Shown: positions 5,332 to 12,588, counted from the first letter of the stretch. The stretch is 17,799 nt of DNA from Candidatus Gallimonas caecicola (GCA_904394195.1 CAJFNH010000010.1:1-17799), one strand, 5' to 3'. The notes: a model not told the origin generated them from the sequence alone. A program made the numbers and translations.

Positions 5332-7842
5332 ATGCGCAATCTTTTCAGAAAAATCTGTGTGTTTACCGCGGCGGCAACGCTGGCGGTCTCTGCCGCGGCG
5401 TTCACAGCCTGCGACTATGTGTTCACGCCGCTTACGGACAACCCTCCGGCGGATGCAGAGGTCTCCTCGCAGGGCGGGTTCGTCGTTGAGAAGGGGGATT
5501 ACGTCTACTTCATCAACGGCGTTGAGACGTACACTTCGGACAACACCTACGGCACGCCCGTCAAGGGCGCGCTCATGCGGGCGAAGATGTCGGACATCCG
5601 CGCGGGCGAAAACAATGCGGAGACGGTCATCCCCTCGCTGATGGTCGCGGCGGACTACACTTCGGGCATCTATATCTATGGCGACCGCATCTATTACGCA
5701 ACGCCCAACAATGTGATCAATACGGCGGGCACCGTAGACAACACCTATCTCGACTTCAAGAGCGTTTCGCTGGACGGCTCGGACGTGCGCGATTACTTCC
5801 GTATTTCGGACAATGCCGCGCTCTATCGCTTTGTCGAGGTGGGGGAGACGGTGTACGTCGTCTATGAGATGGACGATACGCTCATCTCCTACAATACCGC
5901 GGACGGCACGAGCACCGATCTTGCGCGCAGCGTCTCGGCGTATGCCTTCAACAGCGCGGACAAGAGCGACCCGTACATCTATTACACGATGAGCGTGACG
6001 GACAAGGCGGACAGCGATTCTTCCTATTCTTACAACTACAATCAGATCTACCGCGTGCGCGCGGACGCCGTCGAAGCGCCCTATGAATACACCTGGGATC
6101 AGGAATGGCTGGACGAGAACAACGACGGCGAGCCGCCCTACTGGAATCTGGGCGAACTCGTGCTCGACGGCATCTCCGTCAACGACGACGTGACCCAGTT
6201 CAACCACGACGTTGAGAACGCGGGTACGGACAGCGACAACCGCTCCATCTGGCGCTACAACTACACGCTGCAGTCGTACACCAACGAAGGGATCTACTTT
6301 GTGCGTACGGCGGTGCCCGATTCGGGCAGCTCGGTCGGTACGTCGGGCGAACTCTATTATCTTGCCGCAGAGGATATTGATGCGGAGAGCTGGAACGCCG
6401 TGACGGGGAATACCGCCTATGGCAGCGGTGCGGGACAGAGCGCGGACGGTAAGCTGGAAGTCGTTGCCGCCGCGACCGATACGTCCAACGCCTCCTCCTC
6501 CGCATACTTCTATATCGAAGAGGACGCGGACGCGAACGTCCGGCACCACTATCTCTATGTGAACAGCGACAGCGAGATCCGCCGCGTGGACGTGGTCAAC
6601 GACGGGCAGGGCACCAAGGCGACGTTCAGCAAGGGCGGCCATGAGGAGGACAGCCTGCGCATTGCAACGGGGGCGACGAGCGGCGTGCTTGTAGCGCTCG
6701 ACACCACCTCCTCCGATACCTACGATTACGTCTATTATACCTGCACGACGGACAACGGACTCTCCGTTGAGCGCGCCGTGTTCAACGGCGAGCCGGAATA
6801 TTACGGCACGCTGACGCCTGCGGACGACGAGGTCGACCGCGACGCCTACAAATCCGTGCGCGTTCTGGAAGTGGAGCACGTGTCCGGCTGGTACAACTAT
6901 GAAGTCGTGGGCGGTGTTGTATTCTATGCGAATGCCGAAACATTCAGTTCCACGGCGTACAGCTATATCTGGACGGTCGACCTGAACGGCGAAAACGGGC
7001 TGATGGACAATGCCCAGATCAAGGCGTTCAACGAGCTGTACGGCAACATGATGGACGATACGGACGGTGGTTATATCGCCGAATTGACGGCGGACGGCAA
7101 CACCAAGCTGGCAACGGCGCTGCGCTACTTCTTCTATACGGGTGAGACGCAGCAGTTCTACGACAATATCGAAGAGTCCGTGGGCTACGGAAAGCGCAAC
7201 ACCTATCTCTACAGCGAGGAAGAACAGGCGCAGTTCAAGGCGTTTACCGAGGGTACGAGCGAGGACGCCATTGCCAAACTCGGCGAAAATTACCTTGAGA
7301 CATCGGTATTGAGCTACTACACGCACCGCATCGGCGCGATGACGGAGAGCGATGCGGAGACGTATGCGGAATACTGGCAGACGACGCTCGAGCGCTATAC
7401 CGAGGCGGATACGAGCAGCGAAGGGCTGCCCGGCTGGGCATGGGCGCTCATCGGTGTTGCCATCGGCGTGGTCGTCATCGGCGCAGGTCTTGCGGTGTTC
7501 TTTATCGTCCGCGCAAAGAAAAAACCCCGCGACGATTCGCATGCGCCGCTCATGGAAGTGGATACCACGGACGACAGGGATGTCGACGTATATACCCAGG
7601 CGGAGGCCGTAAAGGAAGAGCTTACGCCCGAGCAGGCGGAGGAGGCCACCGAGGCGCCCGCCGAGGAAGCGGAGGCGATCGTCGAAGGCGAGGTGCCTGC
7701 CGAAGTGAGCGTGGCTCCCGCAGACGCCGCACCCGAAGCTCCTGCCGAAGAGGTCGGAGCATCCGCGCCGGAGACGCCGGACGATCGGGCGGCCGAAGCC
7801 CCTGCCGGGGATGTATCGGACGATGGGTCCGTATCGGAATAA
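5332..7842 (+). CDS. Large predicted extracytoplasmic propeller-like protein with C-terminal membrane anchor
   Basis: Protein of 836 aa. Residues 1-26 form a signal sequence ending FTAC (Cys27), a weak lipobox. The ectodomain (about 28-700) is acidic and rich in Tyr, with recurring short strands such as GDYVYFINGVET, YIYGDRIYYATP and YDYVYYTC. These resemble beta-propeller repeats of the DUF5050 type (family assignment by eye only). A single membrane helix spans about 702-726, followed by a positive KKKPR stop-transfer sequence and a cytoplasmic tail of about 110 residues rich in Glu, Ala and Pro (repeated EAPAEE). A GAGG ribosome binding site lies 9 bases before the ATG. It is monocistronic, between its own promoter and terminator. 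It may be a surface sensor or scaffold; nothing in it shows an enzyme active site. Confidence 0.8.
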   Translation: MRNLFRKICVFTAAATLAVSAAAFTACDYVFTPLTDNPPADAEVSSQGGFVVEKGDYVYFINGVETYTSDNTYGTPVKGALMRAKMSDIRAGENNAETVIPSLMVAADYTSGIYIYGDRIYYATPNNVINTAGTVDNTYLDFKSVSLDGSDVRDYFRISDNAALYRFVEVGETVYVVYEMDDTLISYNTADGTSTDLARSVSAYAFNSADKSDPYIYYTMSVTDKADSDSSYSYNYNQIYRVRADAVEAPYEYTWDQEWLDENNDGEPPYWNLGELVLDGISVNDDVTQFNHDVENAGTDSDNRSIWRYNYTLQSYTNEGIYFVRTAVPDSGSSVGTSGELYYLAAEDIDAESWNAVTGNTAYGSGAGQSADGKLEVVAAATDTSNASSSAYFYIEEDADANVRHHYLYVNSDSEIRRVDVVNDGQGTKATFSKGGHEEDSLRIATGATSGVLVALDTTSSDTYDYVYYTCTTDNGLSVERAVFNGEPEYYGTLTPADDEVDRDAYKSVRVLEVEHVSGWYNYEVVGGVVFYANAETFSSTAYSYIWTVDLNGENGLMDNAQIKAFNELYGNMMDDTDGGYIAELTADGNTKLATALRYFFYTGETQQFYDNIEESVGYGKRNTYLYSEEEQAQFKAFTEGTSEDAIAKLGENYLETSVLSYYTHRIGAMTESDAETYAEYWQTTLERYTEADTSSEGLPGWAWALIGVAIGVVVIGAGLAVFFIVRAKKKPRDDSHAPLMEVDTTDDRDVDVYTQAEAVKEELTPEQAEEATEAPAEEAEAIVEGEVPAEVSVAPADAAPEAPAEEVGASAPETPDDRAAEAPAGDVSDDGSVSE

Positions 7843-7851
7843 TTTATCGGC

Positions 7852-7887
7852 AAAGCGCTTTCCGTGAACGCGGAAAGCGCTTTTTTT
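7852..7887 (+). terminator. Intrinsic terminator after the surface protein gene
   Basis: A 13-bp stem (7852-7864 with 7871-7883), 6-base loop and T7 run ending at 7887, starting 9 bases past the stop. Confidence 0.93.
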
Positions 7888-7928
7888 GCGGATACGTTTT
7901 GTTCGTTTTGCGCCCTTCCCCCCTGTAT

Positions 7929-7954
7929 CCCCCCTTCCCGTCGGGGAAGGGGGG
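7929..7954. repeat. Hairpin repeat unit 1
   Basis: Perfect 11-bp stem CCCCCCTTCCC/GGGAAGGGGGG around GTCG. It shares the CCCCCTT...AAGGGGGG arms with the units at 8048, 8143 and 8359 but has its own tip. Confidence 0.7.
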
Positions 7955-7960
7955 ACAACG

Positions 7961-8050
7961 AAAACCTTCCACGGGAAAAGGGGGATGACCAATACTTTCC
8001 ACGGGGAAGGAAATATGGAATAAACCTTCCGCGGGAGGCAAGATATGCCC
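7961..8050. repeat. Three degenerate 30-bp tandem repeats
   Basis: The core CYTTCCRCGGGR recurs at 7965, 7995 and 8025, exactly 30 bases apart. The rest of each unit is only weakly conserved. Each core is a small imperfect hairpin. No protein-coding role is evident. Confidence 0.6.
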
Positions 8051-8087
8051 CCTTAACACTTGTTATAAGGGGGGATGTCCGCAGGAC
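8048..8087. repeat. Hairpin repeat unit 2, partial copy of the long repeat
   Basis: CCCCCTT...AAGGGGGG arms (8048-8074) enclose TAACA-CT-TGTTA, followed by ATGTCCGCAGGAC. Bases 8067-8087 are identical to the 3' part of the two long copies downstream; the tip is different. Confidence 0.7.
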
Positions 8088-8112
8088 GGAAAGCGGGGAA
8101 ATCAGTCGTGCC

Positions 8113-8195
8113 GGGGGAGCGCCTGCATGGCAAACGGCGGTGCCCCCTTTGATGCCGAAGGCGTGAAGGGGGGATGTCCGCAGGACAGGGGGGAT
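8113..8195. repeat. 83-bp direct repeat, copy A
   Basis: Nearly identical to 8329-8412; I count two substitutions and one extra G. It contains a hairpin from 8143 to 8173 with tip ATGCC-GAA-GGCGT and a second small hairpin TGTCC-GCA-GGACA. Confidence 0.85.
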
Positions 8196-8328
8196 AGAAA
8201 AAAGTATTGCTGCGGGCGGGCAGGCAACAAAGTTTTTGGTCATAAGGAGCAGGCAAAAAGGGAGCGCGAAGGTTTGGGCAGCAGTGATTTTTTGTTGCCG
8301 CAAGGGAATTTTGCGTTTGTTGCACGAC

Positions 8329-8412
8329 GGGGGAGCGCCTGCATGGCAAGCGGCGGTGCCCCCTTTGATGCCGAAGGCATGAAGGGGGGATGTCCGCAGG
8401 ACAGGGGGGGAT
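8329..8412. repeat. 84-bp direct repeat, copy B
   Basis: Second copy, 216 bases downstream of copy A. The tip is ATGCC-GAA-GGCAT, a fully paired version of the G-T wobble in copy A. The 133 bases between the copies (8196-8328) hold no gene I can support. Confidence 0.85.
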
Positions 8413-8427
8413 TTCCCGCAAAAATTC

Positions 8428-8456
8428 TTTTCATACGGCGCGATGCGTGGTATAAT
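8428..8456 (+). promoter_or_regulatory. Extended -10 promoter with no assigned gene
   Basis: TTTTCA (8428-8433), 17-base spacer, and TGG-TATAAT (8448-8456), a consensus extended -10. The expected start is near 8463. It would transcribe the GC-rich segment 8463-8640 and possibly read on into the zinc-ribbon gene. Confidence 0.6.
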
Positions 8457-8462
8457 ATGGCG

Positions 8463-8640
8463 TGCGAAACAAGGCGGACTCGTCGCCGGGCAGCGCGGGC
8501 GCCCCGCCGGAGCGGAAGAAAACCTGTTTCCGCATGCAGACATCGCTCCCGCGCCGGCCTTCCGGCAGGGCGATGCCGGCACGCAGTCCGGCGCCCCGGG
8601 CGGGAGGGGCGGCGCAGGAAGAGAGTATCCGAAAAAAAAT
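8463..8640 (+). ncRNA. Possible structured RNA or long leader
   Basis: About 70% GC and downstream of a good promoter, with several local hairpins: GGCG/CGCC near 8473-8487, GCGGAA/TTCCGC near 8512-8532, a composite CATCG-CCC-GCCGG/CCGGC-GGG-CGATG near 8541-8575, and GCGCCCC/GGGGCGGCGC near 8590-8615. I see no 6S, SRP, tmRNA or RNase P consensus and no clear terminator before 8680. An in-frame GTG at 8462 opens an 85-codon frame, but GC is also very high at second positions (about 70%), which argues against protein. It could simply be a long leader of the next gene. Confidence 0.25.
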
Positions 8641-8683
8641 AGCATATTCGCGCGGTTTTTTTGCCAAACGCATAAAAAAACGG

Positions 8684-8712
8684 TTTACAAAAAAAATAAA
8701 TACTAATATAAT
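8684..8712 (+). promoter_or_regulatory. Promoter of the acidic zinc-ribbon gene
   Basis: TTTACA (8684-8689), 17-base spacer, TATAAT (8707-8712), in an AT-rich stretch. Predicted leader of about 44 bases. Confidence 0.85.
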
Positions 8713-8762
8713 TTATTAGCCTGTGTGTCGGGTGGTAACGATACGAAAGGAGGGAAAAGAGA

Positions 8763-9260
8763 ATGGTCCGTTACATCAAGTGTCCGCGCTGTGAACTCAA
8801 CTATATCGACGCGGAAAAACAGGAGTACTGCGATGTCTGCCTGAAAGAGATGAAGGGCATCGATCTGGGCGACGACATCGATGATGCGGAAGAGGACGCG
8901 GCGACCGAGCTCTGCCCCGTGTGCGGCGAAAATATGATGCGCGCGGGGGAGAAAATGTGCGAGGAATGTCGCAAGAAAGCGGAGTACGAGGAAGAGGAGC
9001 CCGATCCCGATGAGGACGACGAATGGCGCGAATACCTCGACGACGATACGGACGCCGATCTCGATTCGGAGATGGGGCAGCTCGGCGAGGAATTCGGCGA
9101 GGAATTTGAAGACGACGCCGAAGAGGACGAGTCGGAGGAATATGAAGAGCAGTCCGACGAAGATGAGGATATGGACTATGTCACGGGCGACGAGATCTAT
9201 TCTCTCGGCGACGATGACGACGATGACGATGACGACGAAAAAGAAGACGATGATTTCTGA
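8763..9260 (+). CDS. Highly acidic double zinc-ribbon protein
   Basis: 165 aa. There are two four-cysteine zinc sites: Cys7/10 with Cys23/26 (CPRC...CDVC) and Cys51/54 with Cys66/69 (CPVC...CEEC). Residues 70-165 are a tail in which 56 of 96 residues are Asp or Glu, including nine consecutive Asp. The ATG follows AAAGGAGGG at 8746-8754. I know no named function. The ribbon plus acidic-tail layout suggests binding to a nucleic-acid-associated or basic protein partner, or DNA mimicry (inference). The next gene, comF-like, also begins with CxxC pairs and lies only 64 bases downstream with a weak hairpin between, so partial co-transcription is likely. Confidence 0.85.
   Translation: MVRYIKCPRCELNYIDAEKQEYCDVCLKEMKGIDLGDDIDDAEEDAATELCPVCGENMMRAGEKMCEECRKKAEYEEEEPDPDEDDEWREYLDDDTDADLDSEMGQLGEEFGEEFEDDAEEDESEEYEEQSDEDEDMDYVTGDEIYSLGDDDDDDDDDEKEDDDF
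9210..9236. repeat. Poly-Asp GAY trinucleotide run
   Basis: Nine consecutive GAC/GAT codons at the 3' end of the zinc-ribbon gene. The mixed codons argue for selection on the residue rather than simple slippage. Confidence 0.8.
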
Positions 9261-9279
9261 TCGCGCCGGGCGCGGTCGG

Positions 9280-9307
9280 GCGGCGGGCGCATTGCGCCCG
9301 CCGCTTT
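9280..9307 (+). terminator. Weak terminator or attenuating hairpin
   Basis: An 11-bp perfect stem GCGGCGGGCGC/GCGCCCGCCGC (9280-9290 with 9294-9304) followed by only TTT. The stem sequence is identical to that at 4915-4941. The short T run suggests partial read-through into comF. Confidence 0.55.
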
Positions 9308-9324
9308 GATATACGGAGGAGATG

Positions 9325-10050
9325 ATGCAGTTCATAAAACGCCTGTTTGCCCGGATCGGGGGATATGCGCGCACGCACAACTTCACCTGCGATATCTGCG
9401 GGCGGGAAGTGTTTGCGGATGAGCGCATCTGCGCCGACTGCATGAAGTCGCTGCCCGTGATCGCCCTTCGCTGCCCCGTGTGCGGCAGGCGGGTGCGCGA
9501 GGAGGGCGTGTGCAGCGCCTGCAAGGCGCACCGCCCCGTTGCGCGGCGGGCGCTCTCTCGCTTCACGCACGAGGGCGAGGCGGCGCGGCTGGTGCGCCGC
9601 TACAAGGGAGGCGAGCGTTACCTTGCCCGTACGCTTGCCGGACAGCTGCTGCCGCTCATGGCACAATATCCGGACACGGACGCGCTGGTCCCCGTTCCCA
9701 TGACGGCGCGCGCAAAGCGCAGGCGGGGATTCGATCAGACGCTGCTGCTCGCGCAGGAGCTTTCGGCGCTGTGCGCCGTGCCCGTGTTGTGCGCCGCGCA
9801 AAAGCGCAGGGAGACGGCGCCGCAGAAGGCGCTCACCCGCGTGGAGCGCGCCAAAAACCTGGAGGGGTGCTTTTTCGTTCCGGACAGGAGCGCGGTAAAG
9901 GGCAAACGTCTGCTCATCGTGGACGACACCTACACGACGGGCGCCACGGCGGACGAACTTGCCGCAACGCTGCTGCGCGCGGGGGCAAAGCAGGTGGACG
10001 TCCTTACCGTTACCAGCGTGGAGGACAGGGCGCCCTTCGGCAGAAAATAA
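9325..10050 (+). CDS. ComF-family phosphoribosyltransferase-like protein
   Basis: 241 aa, cytoplasmic. The N-terminus has two zinc-ribbon pairs (Cys22/25 with Cys36/39; Cys50/53 with Cys63/66). A type I phosphoribosyltransferase fold follows, with VPVPMTARAKRRRGFDQ (the ComF RGFNQ-type motif) and the PRPP loop IVDDTYTTGAT, Asp200-Asp201. ComF (ComFC in Bacillus) is needed for DNA uptake during transformation. Outside competence loci the family is common and its substrate is unproven. No comFA helicase is adjacent. Two ATGs are possible; GGAGGA at 9315-9320 leaves only 1 base before 9322 but 4 before 9325, so I prefer 9325. A bidirectional terminator follows. Confidence 0.9.
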   Translation: MQFIKRLFARIGGYARTHNFTCDICGREVFADERICADCMKSLPVIALRCPVCGRRVREEGVCSACKAHRPVARRALSRFTHEGEAARLVRRYKGGERYLARTLAGQLLPLMAQYPDTDALVPVPMTARAKRRRGFDQTLLLAQELSALCAVPVLCAAQKRRETAPQKALTRVERAKNLEGCFFVPDRSAVKGKRLLIVDDTYTTGATADELAATLLRAGAKQVDVLTVTSVEDRAPFGRK

Positions 10051-10102
10051 CAGACGACGGCCTCCGCCCCTTTCCGGCGCGGAACGCCGGATTTCATACG
10101 CA

Positions 10103-10144
10103 AAAGGAAGCCCGCCGCGGCATATGCCGCGGCGGGCTTCCTTT
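10103..10144. terminator. Bidirectional terminator
   Basis: A perfect 42-base palindrome centred on CATATG, between the convergent comF-like and acetyltransferase genes, with A-rich and T-rich flanks on both sides. Confidence 0.9.
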
Positions 10145-10193
10145 GTTTGCTCACGATCTCCTGACGGCGGCGCGTGCGTCGGCGCTCCGCCTT

Positions 10194-10796
10194 TCACAGG
10201 TCGATCTCGCGGTCCTTGTAGTAGTATGTTTCGTCCCGCTCGCCGATGGGGCGCATCACGCGGCAGGGTACGCCGAAGGCGACCACGTTCGCGGGAATGT
10301 CGCGCGTGACCACCGCCCCCGCGCCGATGACGGCGTTGTCGCCGATCGTCACGCCGGGCAGGATGATGACCCCGGCGCCGATCCACACGTTTTTGCCGAT
10401 ATGCACGTCCACGTTGTACTGGATGCCGCGCTCGCGCAGCGCGGGCAGAACGGGGTGGGTCGCCGTGGTGATCGTCACGTTGGGGGCGATCATCGTTTTG
10501 TCGCCGATATAGATGTGACCGTCGTCCACGAGCGTCAGGTTAAAATTTGCATAAACATTGCTGCCCAGGTGGACGTGTTCTCCTGCCCGGTTGGCATAAA
10601 AGGGTGGCTGAATGTAGCAGTTTTCGCCTACTTCGGCAAACATTTGCTCCATCAGTTCGCGCATGCGCGCCTCATCGCCCTGTCCGAGCGCGTTGTATTC
10701 CTTCAGGTAGTGCGCACGGGCCGTCTGCTCGCGCATGATCGCGCCGTCGTTGGGGTCGTACAGCCTGCCTTCCTTCATGCGTTCTTTCTGCGTCAT
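10194..10796 (-). CDS. Maltose/galactoside-type O-acetyltransferase
   Basis: 200 aa, the usual length for the Maa/LacA/NodL group. It transfers acetyl from acetyl-CoA to a sugar hydroxyl in the cytoplasm. The N-terminus has the Maa-type segment MKEGRLYDPNDGAI followed by the helical region. From about residue 60 left-handed beta-helix hexapeptide repeats appear (VHLGSNVYANFN, HIYIGDKTMIAPN, VHIGKNVWIGAGVIILPG, VTIGDNAVIGAGAVVT). The catalytic His is His114 in TATHPV. AAGGAGA lies 5 bases before the ATG at 10794-10796. Its acceptor is not known from sequence. Confidence 0.93.
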   Translation of the reverse strand: MTQKERMKEGRLYDPNDGAIMREQTARAHYLKEYNALGQGDEARMRELMEQMFAEVGENCYIQPPFYANRAGEHVHLGSNVYANFNLTLVDDGHIYIGDKTMIAPNVTITTATHPVLPALRERGIQYNVDVHIGKNVWIGAGVIILPGVTIGDNAVIGAGAVVTRDIPANVVAFGVPCRVMRPIGERDETYYYKDREIDL

Positions 10797-10835
10797 AGCG
10801 GTCTCCTTATTGTCTTCATTGATCGGTCTCTATCT

Positions 10836-10863
10836 ATTATGGCCAAATGTACGGCAAAGGCAA
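10836..10863 (-). promoter_or_regulatory. Promoter of the acetyltransferase gene
   Basis: Minus strand TTGCCT (10863-10858), 16-base spacer, CATAAT (10841-10836). Leader of about 33 bases before the ATG. Moderate match. Confidence 0.5.
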
Positions 10864-11043
10864 GCTTTTTCGCGCAGATCGCACTGCCGGCGCAAGACAT
10901 ATTTTCCGACGGGCGCGCATAGAGTAGAGCGTGTCCGCACGGGGCGGGCGCGGGCGGCGGAAAAAGCGACGAAAAGGGACAGAAAACGCGCGGATCTGCT
11001 AAATTTTTCCCGAAAAAATATTTTATCATATGGGTGTTGTGCA

Positions 11044-11814
11044 ATGCGGTTTATTTCGTTGCGGCTGAAGACGCTGCTCATGGCGGTGCTGCTTGCGGCG
11101 GCGCTGCTGGCGGGCAGCGCGCTCGCCTATGCTACCGACGCGGCGCAGGTGTGGAACAGCGGCGCGCGCTCCCTTCCCGTGTACAGCGTGGAGCGCACGG
11201 ACAACAAGATCGCCATTTCCTTCGACTGCGCCTGGGGGACCGACCATACGGACGCCATCCTCTCCTGTCTGGAAGAGACGGGCGTGCGCGCAACCTTCTT
11301 CACGGTGCAGTTCTGGGCGGAGAATTATCCCGAATACCTGAAAAAGATCGCGGACGCGGGACACGAGGTGGGCACGCACAGCGCCACGCACTCCTACATG
11401 TCCCGTTTGAGCGAGGGGGAGATCCGGGCGGAGCTGGAGAGCTCATGCGCCGCCATCGAGCAGGTCACGGGCAAAGAGGTCACTCTCTTTCGCCCGCCCT
11501 ACGGCGACTATGACGATCTGCTCATCGACACCTGTCTTGACATGGGCGTCCTGCCTGTGCAGTGGGACGTCGACTCGCTCGATTGGAAGGATCTCTCCGC
11601 CGCGGATATCGCCGAACGCATCCTGTCGCGCGTGCGCAGCGGCTCCATCATCCTTTGTCACAACAACGGCTTGCACACCGCCGAGGCGCTTCCCATCGTC
11701 ATCGACGGGCTGCGCGCCAAGGGGTTTGAATTCGTGCCGGTCGGCGAGCTCGTCTACCGGGACAATTACACCATCGACGCCACGGGAAGGCAGTTTCCGC
11801 AGGCGGCGCAATGA
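11044..11814 (+). CDS. PdaB-like polysaccharide deacetylase (CE4), exported
   Basis: 256 aa. Residues 1-28 are a basic-hydrophobic signal peptide (VLLAAALLAGSALAYA). The CE4 domain follows: SFDCAWG (59-65), zinc-ligand GTHSATH with His112 and His116, RPPYG (150-154), DVDSLDWKD, and CHNNG with His206. The family removes acetyl groups from peptidoglycan or chitin-like sugars outside the cell. The first motif has Cys62 where classical CE4 enzymes carry a metal-binding Asp; PdaB-like sporulation proteins also depart here. I chose the ATG at 11044 because of the signal peptide; there is no good ribosome binding site and only a weak -10 (TATCAT, 11024-11029). The SSB-like gene begins 51 bases downstream with no terminator between. 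Confidence 0.9.
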   Translation: MRFISLRLKTLLMAVLLAAALLAGSALAYATDAAQVWNSGARSLPVYSVERTDNKIAISFDCAWGTDHTDAILSCLEETGVRATFFTVQFWAENYPEYLKKIADAGHEVGTHSATHSYMSRLSEGEIRAELESSCAAIEQVTGKEVTLFRPPYGDYDDLLIDTCLDMGVLPVQWDVDSLDWKDLSAADIAERILSRVRSGSIILCHNNGLHTAEALPIVIDGLRAKGFEFVPVGELVYRDNYTIDATGRQFPQAAQ

Positions 11815-11865
11815 ACGGCGCGCACGGCGCCCGAAAACACGAAACCGAAATACTTGGAGGTATCT

Positions 11866-12558
11866 ATGGATCACGCAGCGGAAAAGAACAACAGGGTATT
11901 TCTGATGGGGGAGATCGTTTCGGAAGCGACCTTTTCCCACGAGGTGTACGGCGAGGGCTTTTACGAATTTTTTGTCAAAGTCATGCGCCTGTCCGGACAG
12001 GCGGACGTCCTGCCCGTCACCATTTCGGAACGGCTCATCGAAGGGAACGATCTGAAGGTGGGCAGCACGCTGTGCGCGCTCGGGCAGTTCCGTAGCTACA
12101 ACAAGCTCGAGGGCGGCAGATCCCGCCTCATGCTCACCGTGTTCGTGCGCGAATTGCTGCGCGCGGCGCCCACGCAGAATCCCAATTCCATCGTGCTCTC
12201 CGGCTATATCTGCAAGCCGCCCGTCTATCGCACGACTCCCTTCAACCGCGAGATCGCCGACATACTGCTCGCCGTCAACCGCGCTTACAACAAGTCCGAC
12301 TACATCCCCTGCATCGCGTGGGGCAGGAATGCCCGTTTTGTGCAAAATCTCAAGGTGGGGGACAGGGTGGCGCTCTCCGGCCGCATCCAGAGCCGTGAGT
12401 ATATCAAGCGCCTTTCGGAGACGGAGCAGACCACCATGACCGCGTACGAGGTATCCGTGTCCAAGCTCGCCGCCTTTGACGAGGATGAAAATTTCGATCT
12501 GGACGGGGAATTTGACCTCTACGCTTCGCCCGCACATCCCGCACAGCAGCGGGAATAA
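11866..12558 (+). CDS. SSB-like protein with two OB folds
   Basis: 230 aa, cytoplasmic. There appear to be two OB-fold domains. The first is about 10-100 (NNRVFLMGEIVSEATFSHEV through LMLTVFVREL) and the second, closer to SSB, is about 108-203 (NSIVLSGYICKPPVYRTTP, REIADILLAVNR, SDYIPCIAWGRNARF, GDRVALSGRIQSREY). Similar proteins are annotated as single-stranded DNA-binding proteins in Clostridia, beside the normal housekeeping Ssb. A short acidic tail (EDENFDLDGEFDLY) follows but lacks the DDDIPF tip used for partner binding. The ATG at 11866 is set by GGAGG at 11856-11860. The exact role in replication or repair is not established. Confidence 0.85.
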   Translation: MDHAAEKNNRVFLMGEIVSEATFSHEVYGEGFYEFFVKVMRLSGQADVLPVTISERLIEGNDLKVGSTLCALGQFRSYNKLEGGRSRLMLTVFVRELLRAAPTQNPNSIVLSGYICKPPVYRTTPFNREIADILLAVNRAYNKSDYIPCIAWGRNARFVQNLKVGDRVALSGRIQSREYIKRLSETEQTTMTAYEVSVSKLAAFDEDENFDLDGEFDLYASPAHPAQQRE

Positions 12559-12588
12559 CAGGGCGCACCGTCGCCCGGGAATGAAGAG

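Noticed and set aside
5281..7992. A 903-codon open frame antisense to the surface protein gene
   Set aside because: It is the mirror of a GC-rich coding frame, has no ribosome binding site or family motifs, and crosses a clear terminator.
8206..8300. Interleaved inverted repeats (TGCTGC, GGCAACAAA, GCAGCA, TTTGTTGCC) suggesting a pseudoknot
   Set aside because: The arms are short and far apart, with no covariation data; chance is sufficient.
7961..8412. CRISPR array
   Set aside because: The 30-bp units are tandem and degenerate without spacers, the long repeats occur only twice, and no cas genes are present.
8463..8640. 6S, SRP, tmRNA or RNase P RNA
   Set aside because: None of the conserved sequence elements of these RNAs is visible.
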